Shown: piece by piece, positions 8,387 to 17,158 of the stretch
Layout: every line of letters starts with the position of its first letter
How positions within the stretch are numbered: position 1 is the stretch's first letter
Assembly: GCA_009782215.1 (NCBI GenBank)
Contig: WRKO01000019.1
Span: 1 to 47,790, forward strand
Length of the DNA: 47,790 bases
Origin: Oscillospiraceae bacterium
GTDB lineage: Bacteria; Bacillota; Clostridia; Oscillospirales; UBA929
Direction: 5' to 3'
Translations under genes and position numbers: made by a program
Notes under the pieces: model-generated
What the model saw: the letters and a program-made list of their open reading frames with translations, nothing else
The model's database searches: none
Told to the model about the DNA's origin: nothing

Positions 8387-9303
8387 CAAACAGGAAAAAC
8401 AGGCGGGATGCCTTCAAGTCCCAGCAGCGAGTCGCGGTGCTGAACCTCATACGCGAAGTTAGCCAGCTTGCCGCGACAATAGCCGTCGTTGTCGCCAGCG
8501 GTTCGCTGGTTATGGCACTGGACGCCGTTCAGTCAATGAGTGCCATCATCCAATCCGGCTTGACGGCTCTTTTATCCAAGAAGCTGCGGCAGGACGACCG
8601 CTTCAAATACGATTATGGGATGGGGAAAATCGAGGCGCTGGGCAGCTTTGTGTTCGCGTCGGTCTATTATGTCGGGCTGGCGTCGGTCTTCGCGGCTTCC
8701 GTGTATTCTCTGATGGTTCCGAGGAAACCCGAAACCATTCTGTTTGTTGCGATTTTGATGAAATCGGCTCAAGTTCTTGTTGATTTATACATGCTCCGCA
8801 AGCAGTCCAAAATAGCGAAAGCGATCAGCGGTCACTTTGTGGACGCGAACATGCTGTTTATCAAAGACGGGCTCATCTTCAATTCCATCATACTCTCCGC
8901 CGTCACAATTTGCTTTTTCTTTCGGGGTGCTCCGCTTGCCGTTTACTTCGAACCTGCCGTATGTGTTATTTTCGCCGTGCTTATAGCGTTCAAAAACGCA
9001 AAGATTATCAAGGCGGCGTCGCTTGATTTGCTTGACAGGACGCTGGACGAAGAGACACAGCTTACCATACTGCGGCACGTTTCGCCGATATGGGATGATA
9101 TACATACGTTTCACGGCGTAAGGACAAGGCGTTCCGGGCATATCATCTATATCGACCTGCTGGTGTCTTTCAGCGACGATAAATCTTACGCGGAGATACG
9201 CAAGGCATATGAGGCGTTTGACCGGGCAATGAAGGAAGAGCTTCCAGACAGCGTGACCGCGATGGTTATTGGGAATTTGAATGACCATGAAATGGAGGGA
9301 TAA
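8374..9303 (+). CDS. Cation diffusion facilitator (CDF)-like membrane protein 1
   Basis: 309 residues: six-helix CDF transmembrane region (about 20-215) plus a C-terminal cytoplasmic dimer domain (FHGVRTRRSGHIIYIDLLVSF). CDF proteins export Zn, Fe or Mn by proton antiport. The first metal signature in helix 2, normally (H/D)-x3-D, reads Q-S-M-S-A here, and the His-x3-Asp of helix 5 is not evident, so metal transport is doubtful. The start is GTG at 8374, 6 bases after AAAGGA; an ATG at 8383 overlaps the preceding TGA. A paralogue follows at 11105. Confidence 0.8.
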   Translation: MQTMTNRKNRRDAFKSQQRVAVLNLIREVSQLAATIAVVVASGSLVMALDAVQSMSAIIQSGLTALLSKKLRQDDRFKYDYGMGKIEALGSFVFASVYYVGLASVFAASVYSLMVPRKPETILFVAILMKSAQVLVDLYMLRKQSKIAKAISGHFVDANMLFIKDGLIFNSIILSAVTICFFFRGAPLAVYFEPAVCVIFAVLIAFKNAKIIKAASLDLLDRTLDEETQLTILRHVSPIWDDIHTFHGVRTRRSGHIIYIDLLVSFSDDKSYAEIRKAYEAFDRAMKEELPDSVTAMVIGNLNDHEMEG

Positions 9304-9306
9304 GAC

Positions 9307-10323
9307 ATGGATAAAGACATCGAAACCATTCTGCGCGACATGTCCGACGGCGTCATTATGGTTGACGGAAAGGGGACCATCAAATACTTAAACCCGTCGG
9401 CGTCCGTCATTCTTCAGGATGAAACGGAAAGCCCCGAAAGGCGCTATGCGGAGCTTATGGCAGACGACGAGGAAAACAACGAATTCCACCAGTTTGTGCT
9501 GGACGCTATTTACGACAAGGATAAGACCCACAGCGGCGTGGTCGGGTACACGCGCGGCGGGGTGACAAAAAAATTGAAGGTGACGTCGTCCTTTGTTTTC
9601 AGCGAGGACAAAGAGCAGCGTCTCGGCGTTTCCGTTGTGATGTCGGACATAACGGAGCTTGCCCGCCTCATGGAAATCCGGCGCGAGTCCTCCATCATTT
9701 TCACGGTGATTATGTCCGTCCTCACGATGTTTCTGTTTTTATGGCGCGTGCTTGACGGCGCGATCCCCGACCTGTCCCCCGCCACGTTTACTTTGATGAT
9801 AGAAGGCTTTGGCTTAATTGGCATGGTGATTATCCTCAAGGCAACCAGCCTCAGGCTCGGCGCCGAGCTTAGGCTGGAAAACCCGTGGCGGCAAATGCGC
9901 CCGTTTGTGATTATCAGCGCGGCGGGTGTGCTGGCCCTTGTCCTTTTGAAAGCCGCTCTTTTGCGCTTGGGCGTCCCGCTCTTCCCCGAAGACATCCCGT
10001 TTTGGAATTGGGGCCATTGGGGGCTAAGAATGGCGCTTTATCCGGCAAGGTCGCTGGTTCAGGAGGTTTTGGCTCGCTGCATGATGCAAAACAGCCTGCG
10101 CTATGTTTTCGGCGGCAAATACCAATCCGCGCTGTCCATCCTCGTCTCCTCGCTGATTTTCGGCTCGATGCACATCATGTACGGTATCAACTATATGGTC
10201 GCCGCTTCCCTGCTGCTGTGTCTCTTAGGCGTGCTTTATGAAAAAACGCGGAACCTGTGGGGGGTGACCCTTGTTCATTATACCGTGGGCGTATGCTTTG
10301 TTTTATTGGGCTTCTCCGAATAA
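9307..10323 (+). CDS. PAS domain fused to a CPBP (Abi/Rce1-like) membrane protease domain
   Basis: 338 residues. Residues 5-120 form a PAS sensor (MSDGVIMVDGKGTIKYLNPSA ... SVVMSDITEL). About 125-335 form a polytopic CPBP-family domain with the expected motifs: motif 1 at 252-257 reads Q-E-V-L-A-R (usual E-E-x-x-x-R), motif 2 F-G-S-M-H ends at His289, and motif 3 has His324 in LVHYT. The first Glu of motif 1, catalytic in Rce1-type enzymes, is Gln here. CPBP proteins cleave prenylated or peptide substrates, or act as non-enzymatic scaffolds. Start: GGAGGG 7 bases before ATG. The cytoplasmic PAS could gate the membrane domain. Domain calls are firm; activity is not. Confidence 0.82.
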   Translation: MDKDIETILRDMSDGVIMVDGKGTIKYLNPSASVILQDETESPERRYAELMADDEENNEFHQFVLDAIYDKDKTHSGVVGYTRGGVTKKLKVTSSFVFSEDKEQRLGVSVVMSDITELARLMEIRRESSIIFTVIMSVLTMFLFLWRVLDGAIPDLSPATFTLMIEGFGLIGMVIILKATSLRLGAELRLENPWRQMRPFVIISAAGVLALVLLKAALLRLGVPLFPEDIPFWNWGHWGLRMALYPARSLVQEVLARCMMQNSLRYVFGGKYQSALSILVSSLIFGSMHIMYGINYMVAASLLLCLLGVLYEKTRNLWGVTLVHYTVGVCFVLLGFSE

Positions 10324-10403
10324 AAGTATCTGATTGAGGCGTACCAAAACATCAGGGCGGCGAGGGGGTTCTTTCGCCGTGCAGGGAATCGAGGGAAAGG
10401 AAG

Positions 10404-11108
10404 ATGGTCTGCAACGGTCATAACAGCATCGGCGCTGGGGCTTTGTCGCTGAAGCAGTTGCAAGCCTCAACCGAGGATTATACGCGCGCAATCGACATCT
10501 ACGAGGACAGGTTCGAGGGAAAAATGCGCGTTAAAGCAGAGACCATCACGCAGATGGTATGCGGCGAAACAGAAGACCGTGAGGTTTTGCCCTATGGGCT
10601 TTACAGCGACGGCAGGGTTGTCGGGTTCTGCCTGCTTACCCTGTATAAGAAAGAGCGCTTTGTATACGCCGACTATATTTCAATCGCCAAGGATGTGAGC
10701 AGCCGCAGCATTGGCGCGGCGTTCAACATAGGCGCGAGGTTCCTGCTTCTCATGGGGGAGGAGGTCAAGCGGCTGACAAATACCTTTGTTTTGTTTGAGG
10801 CGGGGCACGCAGCCTTGGTAAGAGTCTATAAGTCGTTGGGGGCGGGGATTGTTGACTGTGAGCATATCATGCCGGTTTTGGATATGACGCTTGAGCGCGT
10901 TCCGGGCAAAGTCGCGATATTCCCCAAGCCTGAATCCATCGGCAAAGACAGGTATCTGGAATGTCTTAAAACCATCCTTTTCAAAGGCTACGCCGAGTGG
11001 GTCACACCGTCGCTTTGCCCTGACGACGCGGCACGGTACATTGAATACATAACCGGCATTTATGACGAACTGAAAGGCTTGCTCCCGGAGGAGATATATG
11101 TGATATGA
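10404..11108 (+). CDS. GNAT-like N-acetyltransferase-related protein
   Basis: 234 residues, soluble. Residues 60-160 resemble a GNAT fold: a substrate strand (YGLYSDGRVVGFCLL), a following strand (RFVYADYISIA) and a helix beginning VSSRSIGAAFNIGARF, where the acetyl-CoA loop would be, although the usual R/Q-x-x-G-x-G/A is poorly kept. A C-terminal helical extension (165-234) is unassigned. GGAAAGGAAG precedes the ATG. Its last codons overlap the next CDF gene (ATGA, 11105-11108), so the two are translationally coupled. An enzyme acting on a small molecule or protein amine is possible; confidence in the family is moderate. Confidence 0.5.
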   Translation: MVCNGHNSIGAGALSLKQLQASTEDYTRAIDIYEDRFEGKMRVKAETITQMVCGETEDREVLPYGLYSDGRVVGFCLLTLYKKERFVYADYISIAKDVSSRSIGAAFNIGARFLLLMGEEVKRLTNTFVLFEAGHAALVRVYKSLGAGIVDCEHIMPVLDMTLERVPGKVAIFPKPESIGKDRYLECLKTILFKGYAEWVTPSLCPDDAARYIEYITGIYDELKGLLPEEIYVI

Positions 11109-12001
11109 GCAATGAAAATGTAAAAGACGCGTTCAAATCTCAGCAAAAAGTAGCGTTTATGAGCTTGGTTTCCGAGCTTCCTAACGCAATAGCGCAGCTC
11201 GCCGTCGCGGTTTTAAGCGGTTCGCTGCTGATTGCTCTGGATGCCATTGATTCGGTGAGCAATTTAATTCAGGCTGTCCTTTCCTTCTTTCTCTCCAAAA
11301 AATTGCAGGGAGACGACAGCTTTAAGTACGATTACGGCATGGGTAAAATCGAGGCGTTCGGAAGCTTTATCGCGGCGGTGTTCCTGTATATCGCTTTGAC
11401 CGCCATCTTAACAGCGTCGGTTTTCTCCCTGCTCCGTCCAAGCGAACCGCAGGACATTTTATGGCTGGCGATTGGGATAAAAGTCATCAACGTTGCCATC
11501 GACGCGGTTTTGCTTCACAGACAGATAAAAACGGTGAAGGGAATCACCAGCGGCTTTGTAAAATCAAATACCATGTTTTTGGTAAAGAACCTTGTTTTCG
11601 ACTCGACGACCCTCCTGGCCGTCACCGCGGCTTTCTTGCTGCGGAATGTCTCCGGTATCGGCTATCTTGAGCCGACGGTATGTATAGCGTGCGCGTTGTA
11701 CATAGCAATCCAAAACATAAAAATCATAAAGGAAGCGTCCGCCGATTTGCTTGATAAAACGCTTGACGAGCAAACCCAGCTTAAAGTTATGAAATGCGTC
11801 GCCGGGATATGGAACGACATCGAGGGGTTTCACGGCGTAAGGACAAGGCGCTCCGGGCATATCGTGTACATAGACTTGATGGTATCCTTCGGCGGCGGTT
11901 GCTCTTACGATAAGATATACCAAACCTACAAGGTCTTTGACAAGGCGATAAAGGACGTTATCCCGGACGGCGTGTCGGCTATTGTTATCGGAGAAAGGTG
12001 A
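11105..12001 (+). CDS. Cation diffusion facilitator (CDF)-like membrane protein 2
   Basis: 298 residues, a paralogue of the 8374 gene along its full length (shared DAFKSQQ-VA, FKYDYGMGKIEA, LLDKTLDEQTQL, FHGVRTRRSGHIVYIDLMVSF). Six membrane helices and a C-terminal dimer domain. Helix 2 has D-S-V-S-N where (H/D)-x3-D is usual, so one ligand is kept and one lost; helix 5 lacks the usual His. Two diverged copies in one cluster suggest a heterodimer or a non-transport sensor role; both are inferences. It overlaps the GNAT-like gene by 4 bases, and the alkaline phosphatase begins 7 bases after it. Confidence 0.8.
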   Translation: MSNENVKDAFKSQQKVAFMSLVSELPNAIAQLAVAVLSGSLLIALDAIDSVSNLIQAVLSFFLSKKLQGDDSFKYDYGMGKIEAFGSFIAAVFLYIALTAILTASVFSLLRPSEPQDILWLAIGIKVINVAIDAVLLHRQIKTVKGITSGFVKSNTMFLVKNLVFDSTTLLAVTAAFLLRNVSGIGYLEPTVCIACALYIAIQNIKIIKEASADLLDKTLDEQTQLKVMKCVAGIWNDIEGFHGVRTRRSGHIVYIDLMVSFGGGCSYDKIYQTYKVFDKAIKDVIPDGVSAIVIGER

Positions 12002-12007
12002 TTGTGG

Positions 12008-13498
12008 ATGAAGAGAACAGCATGTATTCTGACCGCGTTATTGCTTGCGCTTCTGTTGATTTTCACCTCGGCCTGCGCCGGTGCGAAGTCCGAGGACGCC
12101 CCGCCTAAATATGTGTTTCTGTTTATCGGTGACGGCATGAGTCTGCCGCAGTTAACCGCCTACGCCAATTATATGGGAACGGTGGAGTTTGATTTTACGG
12201 GGACACTGGCCGCCCCGACGGCGGATAACCAGCCCGTTCCCCTTTTCCCGTCGTTCACGCGCTTCCCGGTGACCGGCATGGCCGCCACGCAGGACGCGTC
12301 CAAGTTCATCACGGATTCGGCTTCGGCGGCCACCGCCATCGCGTCCGGCGTAAAGGCGCTGGACGGCACCTTGGGGGTGGACGCTTTCGGAAACCCGCGG
12401 CCATCCATAGCGGAGCTGCTGCGGGAGCAAACGGACTATAAAATCGGCATCGTCTCCAGCGTGTCGATAGACCATGCCACGCCGGCCGCGTTCTACGCGC
12501 ACATGATGGAAAGGGTGAGCTATTACGACATCGCCCTGAACCTTGTTGAGAGCGGTTTTGATTATTTCGGCGGAGGCGGCTTCAAGCAGCCCCACGGCGC
12601 GGCGGGCGATATGCCCGGCATATTGGAGCTTATGGCGGACGCCGGGTACACGGTGGCCGATACATACGAGGCCATCGCGGCGCTGGGCGCGAACGAAGGC
12701 AAGGTTATCGCCGTTGCCCCGGAATTAGACAACGACTTCGGTGACGCCGCGCTTCAATATGCCATCGATATTTCCGACGGGGGCAGGGATTTGCGGCTGG
12801 CGGATTTCGTCCGCACAGGGATAGATGTGTTGGGGGACGAAACGGGCTTCTTTATGATGGTGGAGGGTGGCAAGATTGACTGGGCCTGCCACGCTAACGA
12901 CGCAGCGACGGCGATTTGGGAGCTTGCTGAATTTGAGGCGGCGGTGACGGCGGCCTTGGAGTTTTATGAAAAATATCCTGACGAAACGCTGATTATCGTC
13001 ACCGGAGACCACGAAACGGGAGGGCTTTCCAACGGCTTCAACCTGACCGCCTATGATACGCAACTGTCTGTGCTGTCGAACCAGCGCATATCCTTTATGA
13101 AGTTCATGTCTGATTATATCTTCCCGTGGCGAGAGGCGCAGACAGCGTTTGAGGATGCCATGACCGATGTGGAAGCGCTGTTCGGGCTGACCGTCCTGAC
13201 AGAGCGTGAGCTGGCGGTGCTGCGCAGAGCGTATGAACTGAGCATGATTCCCTATGCCGAACGTGATTCCCGCTCGGAGGAATATCTGACCGAGTACAGT
13301 ATGCTGGCGTACGAGCCTTTTCAGCTTGCCGTAACGCGCATACTCGCCAACAAGGCGGGGCTTGACTGGACGTCCACGGTGCACACGGCGTTACCCGTGC
13401 CTGTGTTCGCGGCAGGGGCGGGCGCGGAGCGTTTCGCGGGGTTTTATGATAACACGGACATCTTTCATAAGCTGGCGTTCTTGCTGGGGTTGGATTAA
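12008..13498 (+). CDS. Alkaline phosphatase (PhoA family) lipoprotein
   Basis: 496 residues. A lipoprotein signal (TSAC near residue 25) tethers it to the outer face of the membrane. Alkaline phosphatase motifs in order: FIGDGMS (metal Asp), ITDSASAATAIASG with the nucleophilic Ser, DHATPAAFYAH, MVEGGKIDWACHAND (metal Asp/His), VTGDHETGG (metal Asp/His) and a final STVHTALPVPVFA (metal His). All metal ligands and the nucleophile appear present. It releases Pi from extracellular phosphomonoesters. ATG at 12008 was chosen over TTG at 12002 because AAAGG lies 9 bases upstream of it. Its place in a signalling cluster near a pst operon hints at phosphate-related control. Confidence 0.93.
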   Translation: MKRTACILTALLLALLLIFTSACAGAKSEDAPPKYVFLFIGDGMSLPQLTAYANYMGTVEFDFTGTLAAPTADNQPVPLFPSFTRFPVTGMAATQDASKFITDSASAATAIASGVKALDGTLGVDAFGNPRPSIAELLREQTDYKIGIVSSVSIDHATPAAFYAHMMERVSYYDIALNLVESGFDYFGGGGFKQPHGAAGDMPGILELMADAGYTVADTYEAIAALGANEGKVIAVAPELDNDFGDAALQYAIDISDGGRDLRLADFVRTGIDVLGDETGFFMMVEGGKIDWACHANDAATAIWELAEFEAAVTAALEFYEKYPDETLIIVTGDHETGGLSNGFNLTAYDTQLSVLSNQRISFMKFMSDYIFPWREAQTAFEDAMTDVEALFGLTVLTERELAVLRRAYELSMIPYAERDSRSEEYLTEYSMLAYEPFQLAVTRILANKAGLDWTSTVHTALPVPVFAAGAGAERFAGFYDNTDIFHKLAFLLGLD

Positions 13499-13538
13499 CG
13501 TCGGGGGCGGTCAAATACGGTAACATAGGGGGAAAGAT

Positions 13539-15092
13539 ATGGTGAACTTAACTTACAACAGCGCCTTAAACGGAAGCACGCTGACGATTACAATCAGCGG
13601 CAGGGTGGATTCGGACAATTCGAGGGAACTCTCCGAATACTGCGCGACGGCGTGTCAGCAGGCGCACGAAACCTTAGCGCTGGACTTGGAAAACTTGGAG
13701 TACATATCCAGCGCCGGACTGCGCGTACTGCTGGTCATGCTGAAAAAAGAGCCGAAGCCCGTTAAAGCCGTAAACGTAAGCTCGGAAGTATACGAGATTC
13801 TGGAAATGACGGGGTTTGCGCAAATGCTTCAAACGAGCCGCGCCATGCGCCGCGTGTCGGTTGAGGGCTGCGAGAAGATTGGCCAAGGCGGTCAGGGCAG
13901 CGTTTACCGTTTGGATAAGGACACCATCATCAAGGTGTTCAGCCCCCAGATGCCTTTTGAGGAAGTCGAAAAGGAGCGCAACTACGCGCAGCAAGCCTTT
14001 ATGCTCGGGCTGCCCACGGCGATTTCCTACGATATCGTGAAATGCGGCGGCAGCTTGGGCGTGGTCTATGAAATGCTGAATGCCGACACCTTGGCGGCGG
14101 TTATCTTAAAAGAGCCTGACAAGCTGGAGCATATGGCCAAGGAATATGCGAAAATGGCAAGGAAAGCCCATAGCGTCGATATGGCCGGCACCGCCCTGCC
14201 GAGCGTTAAGGCAAAGCGCGCGGACGGCGTTCAGCTTGCGCTGAAAAACGGCGGGCTGACCCAAGAACAGGCGTCGGGCTGTATGCGCTTTTATGACAGT
14301 CTGCCGGACAGGATGACATTCATACACGGGGATTTTAACCCCAACAACGTGATGCTGCTGGACGGCGAGATGCTGCTTATTGATATGGGCGCGGCCGGCT
14401 TTGGCCATCCGATGATAGATATTGCAAGCGTATACATGACCACAGGGTTTCCGGGCAAGTTCGGCATCAGAACCGACGAGCGGGTAGAGGGGTTATCCAA
14501 CGCGCTGTCCCCGGAGCAGTCCCTGCGTTTATGGGAGGTGTTCAGCCGGGAATACTTCGCAACCCTTGATCAGGAAACGCTGAATTCCTTGGATGACCAC
14601 TGCGAAACCTTTACGCTGCTCAATCTAGCGCTGATTGGGTCTGGCGGGGTGGAGCTGGGATTGGCCCGGGAGGTTGTCGAGGTGTCCAAGGCGACAGGTG
14701 AAGCGCTTTTCTTCCCCGAACTGGAGGAAAGGTACGCAAGGCTTGACTACAGGCTCTGGGGAGATTCCGGCGGCAGGGCGTCCGAGCCGGAACGAAGAAG
14801 CCTGCTTGATAAACTATTGGGCAAGCATAGAAAACAAGAAGCAGCCTCAGCCATCACCATCGACAGCAAAATCAGGGAGATTGTGGAGAACGAAGCCGCG
14901 AGAGCGGTCTTGGAGCGGCATATCCCGGGAATGACGGGTGATAAGCAACTGAAAATGGCCTACGGCATGACCCTCCGGGCCTTGCAGAAGTTCCCGCAAG
15001 CCAACATCTCAAAAGAGAAGCTCGCTGAAATAGAAAAAGACTTCGCCGCAATGACGCCGGTACAGCCAAAAAGGGAATGGCCAAATACATAA
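13539..15092 (+). CDS. STAS domain fused to an APH-like kinase domain
   Basis: 517 residues. Residues 1-100 are a STAS (anti-anti-sigma) domain with the phosphorylatable Ser region YISSAGLRVLL. Residues 108-400 are an aminoglycoside-phosphotransferase-like kinase: G-Q-G-G-Q-G-S-V-Y loop, IIKVF Lys, catalytic HGDFNPNNVM and metal-binding LLIDMGAAGFGHP. This resembles the STAS-kinase proteins grouped as TIGR02172, as I recall. The C-terminal 70 residues (IREIVENEAARAVL...FPQANISKEKLAEI) are a helical module I cannot name. The protein could add a phosphotransfer input to the partner switch, or phosphorylate a small molecule. It begins the partner-switching part of the cluster. Confidence 0.85.
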   Translation: MVNLTYNSALNGSTLTITISGRVDSDNSRELSEYCATACQQAHETLALDLENLEYISSAGLRVLLVMLKKEPKPVKAVNVSSEVYEILEMTGFAQMLQTSRAMRRVSVEGCEKIGQGGQGSVYRLDKDTIIKVFSPQMPFEEVEKERNYAQQAFMLGLPTAISYDIVKCGGSLGVVYEMLNADTLAAVILKEPDKLEHMAKEYAKMARKAHSVDMAGTALPSVKAKRADGVQLALKNGGLTQEQASGCMRFYDSLPDRMTFIHGDFNPNNVMLLDGEMLLIDMGAAGFGHPMIDIASVYMTTGFPGKFGIRTDERVEGLSNALSPEQSLRLWEVFSREYFATLDQETLNSLDDHCETFTLLNLALIGSGGVELGLAREVVEVSKATGEALFFPELEERYARLDYRLWGDSGGRASEPERRSLLDKLLGKHRKQEAASAITIDSKIREIVENEAARAVLERHIPGMTGDKQLKMAYGMTLRALQKFPQANISKEKLAEIEKDFAAMTPVQPKREWPNT

Positions 15093-15105
15093 ACGGAGGT
15101 TCAAA

Positions 15106-15417
15106 ATGAACGAGCTGACTTTCACCGTTGACCGGGCGCATCTATCCGCGCGCAGATACATTTTGTGCGGACGCATAAGCTCCGCCGAGTCGAACATTCT
15201 TCAATATGAGCTGGAAGAAGCCATGCGGGACGGGTATGTGTGCTTTGTCCTGAATATGCGGAAAATCACCTTTCTGTCCTCCGCGGGGATCCGGGTGCTG
15301 TTAATGTTTTACAAGAAATCCAAAGAACGCGGCGGCAGCTTCCATGTGGAAAACCCATCCGAGAACGTCATCAATGTTTTGGGCATGACAGCGCTGGATG
15401 AAATGCTGTTAAAATAA
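15106..15417 (+). CDS. STAS-domain anti-anti-sigma factor 1
   Basis: 103 residues, a single STAS domain of SpoIIAA/RsbV length. The phosphorylation loop reads ITFLSSAGIRVLLMF, with Ser preceding Ala-Gly as in RsbV. In known systems the unphosphorylated form releases the target by binding the RsbW-type kinase, and an RsbU/SpoIIE phosphatase resets it; both enzymes are encoded at 17881 and 19619. GGAGG sits 6 bases before the ATG. The N-terminal half is diverged from the next STAS protein, so the two are not recent duplicates. Confidence 0.9.
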   Translation: MNELTFTVDRAHLSARRYILCGRISSAESNILQYELEEAMRDGYVCFVLNMRKITFLSSAGIRVLLMFYKKSKERGGSFHVENPSENVINVLGMTALDEMLLK

Positions 15418-15438
15418 TAAAAAATGGAGGAAATCACA

Positions 15439-15750
15439 ATGACCATCGACAAAAAGCTCGAAAACGGCTGCTTAACCCTCACCCTCGAAGGACGGCTGGA
15501 CACCGCCACGTCTCCGCAGCTTCAGGATGTGCTGAACCCCGCCTTTGACGAGTCAAAGGAAATCATTTTGGATTTCGCGGGGCTCGCATACGTGTCGTCG
15601 GCCGGACTGAGGGTTCTGCTGATGGGACAGAAAACGGCGCAGGCCAAAGAGGTCTCAATGAAGCTTTGCAATGTGTCGGACGACATTATGGAAGTGTTTG
15701 AGATGACCGGCTTTTCGGACATCCTAACATTTTGTGAGAGAAGGCAATAG
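15439..15750 (+). CDS. STAS-domain anti-anti-sigma factor 2
   Basis: 103 residues, canonical RsbV/SpoIIAA-like: TLEGRLDTATSPQL, ILDFAGLAYVSSAGLRVLLMGQK with the phosphorylatable Ser, and EVFEMTGFSDIL. ATG at 15439 is preferred to 15424 because GGAGG at 15427-15431 is then correctly placed and the length matches its neighbour. It is a likely substrate of the RsbW-like kinase (19619) and of the phosphatase (17881). Confidence 0.92.
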   Translation: MTIDKKLENGCLTLTLEGRLDTATSPQLQDVLNPAFDESKEIILDFAGLAYVSSAGLRVLLMGQKTAQAKEVSMKLCNVSDDIMEVFEMTGFSDILTFCERRQ

Positions 15751-15752
15751 CT

Positions 15753-16247
15753 ATGCGGATACATGAAGAAAAGGACGGCAGCCACAAAAAATGGCTCGTG
15801 ACAATTACGATATTGGCCGTGAACTTGGCCTTAACCGTCGGCGTCATTGTTTATTTGCTAGCCGGTACGGGCGGCCGGCCCGCGGACGGCGGCTCTCTGA
15901 ATTTTGAGTCAGACGAAAGAGTCCAATATGTCTTGTATATCGGAACCAATGACAAGGATACATACGAGCAGATGATTCCCACCGAAGAAGCCGTGGAAAT
16001 CGTAAACGCCATCATCGCAAGACACGCCGGGGGTTATACGATGCAGTATTCGGTCGGTGGCTGGGTTGATGAACGCGACCTTTGGACGCATGAAAACACC
16101 CTTGTATACACGCTTTCATGGATTGAAGAAGAAGCGGTGCGGGCCATCATGGACGAAGTTTTAGCCGCGCTCAACCAAAACTCGATTTTGGTTGAAAAGA
16201 GCACTGTTTTAAGCGTCTTTTACAGCGGGGAGGAGCGGCATGAATGA
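15753..16247 (+). CDS. Membrane-anchored protein of unknown function
   Basis: 164 residues: a short basic start, one membrane helix (about 14-38), a Gly/Pro-rich stalk, then an extracytoplasmic domain (VLYIGTNDKDTYEQMIPTEE ... HAGGYTMQYSVGGWVDE ... TLSWIEEEAVRAIMDEVLAALNQNSILVE). The domain resembles a family I associate, without certainty, with DUF3574. AGAAGG precedes the ATG, which lies 2 bases after the preceding STAS stop; its stop overlaps the next gene by ATGA. It may be an external sensor or adaptor for the switch. Confidence 0.6.
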   Translation: MRIHEEKDGSHKKWLVTITILAVNLALTVGVIVYLLAGTGGRPADGGSLNFESDERVQYVLYIGTNDKDTYEQMIPTEEAVEIVNAIIARHAGGYTMQYSVGGWVDERDLWTHENTLVYTLSWIEEEAVRAIMDEVLAALNQNSILVEKSTVLSVFYSGEERHE

Positions 16248-17158
16248 CAAAGACCGAAAATAATATCCTGCTTTTCTCCATTACGCTGTGCTGGGCGTCG
16301 TCGTATGTGTTTATCAAAAGCCTTCCGCCCGACTTTTCTTCTTTCGCGTACCTGACGTTGACAACAGGTATCGCGGCGGTTATACTGGTTGCCGTTTTTT
16401 GGCGGCGGCTGCGGGACATTAAAGTCAGCACGCTCAAGCGCTCCTTTGTGTTGTCCTTGATTCTGACGGCAAACCTGCTTGCCGAAAAGCGGGGCGTTAT
16501 GCTGCTCCCCGCCTCAAACGCAAGCTTTTTGGCCGCGCTTACCATATTGGTCGTGCCGCTTCTGATGCTGCTGCTGAGAAAAAAGCCTACGAAAAACAAC
16601 ATGGCGGGCGCGGGCATTATCATCTTGGGGTTGTTTCTGACCAACCGTTTTTCCATGTCCGCTTTTGTCAACACAGGCACGCTCTATGTGATGCTCGGCT
16701 GTTTTTGCAGCGCGATATACATCCTTTCGGCAGACCGTTTTACGAAACAGGAAAATCCGCTCTTAATCGGTGTTACGCAAATGATTTTTACGGCTCTGTT
16801 CGGGTTTGTGCTGTGGCTTTTTGAAAACCCCGCAACCTTTTTCAGCGTGAATTATACGCGGGAGCTGCTGTCTTCCATTTTTATCCTAGCGTTTTTTACA
16901 AAGGCTTACGCCTATATCCTGTTGATGTTCTCGCAAAAATACGCCGACCCCATGCGGGTGACGATTATTGCCTCCACGGAGCCCGTCGTCACCTTGACGC
17001 TTGCCGTATTGATTCCGGCGGCTTACGGCACGAGCGAGAGCTTCAATATCTTTTCGCTGTTCGGCGCGTTGATTATAGCGATTGGAGCGGTCGTGGCGGG
17101 CAGCGGATTTATGTCTTCACGGAAAAAAGCGGAGAGGACGGAGCTTCATGCAGATTAG
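16244..17158 (+). CDS. EamA/DMT-family transporter
   Basis: 304 residues, ten predicted membrane helices in two EamA repeats; typical parts are LCWASSYVFIKSLPP at the N terminus and ASTEPVVTLTLAVLIPAAYGTSESF followed by ALIIAIGAVVAGSGF in the last repeat. The family exports amino acids or other metabolites; no substrate can be read from sequence. It starts in an ATGA overlap with the preceding gene and overlaps the next by 11 bases, so it belongs to the same transcript as the partner-switch genes. Confidence 0.88.
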   Translation: MTKTENNILLFSITLCWASSYVFIKSLPPDFSSFAYLTLTTGIAAVILVAVFWRRLRDIKVSTLKRSFVLSLILTANLLAEKRGVMLLPASNASFLAALTILVVPLLMLLLRKKPTKNNMAGAGIIILGLFLTNRFSMSAFVNTGTLYVMLGCFCSAIYILSADRFTKQENPLLIGVTQMIFTALFGFVLWLFENPATFFSVNYTRELLSSIFILAFFTKAYAYILLMFSQKYADPMRVTIIASTEPVVTLTLAVLIPAAYGTSESFNIFSLFGALIIAIGAVVAGSGFMSSRKKAERTELHAD

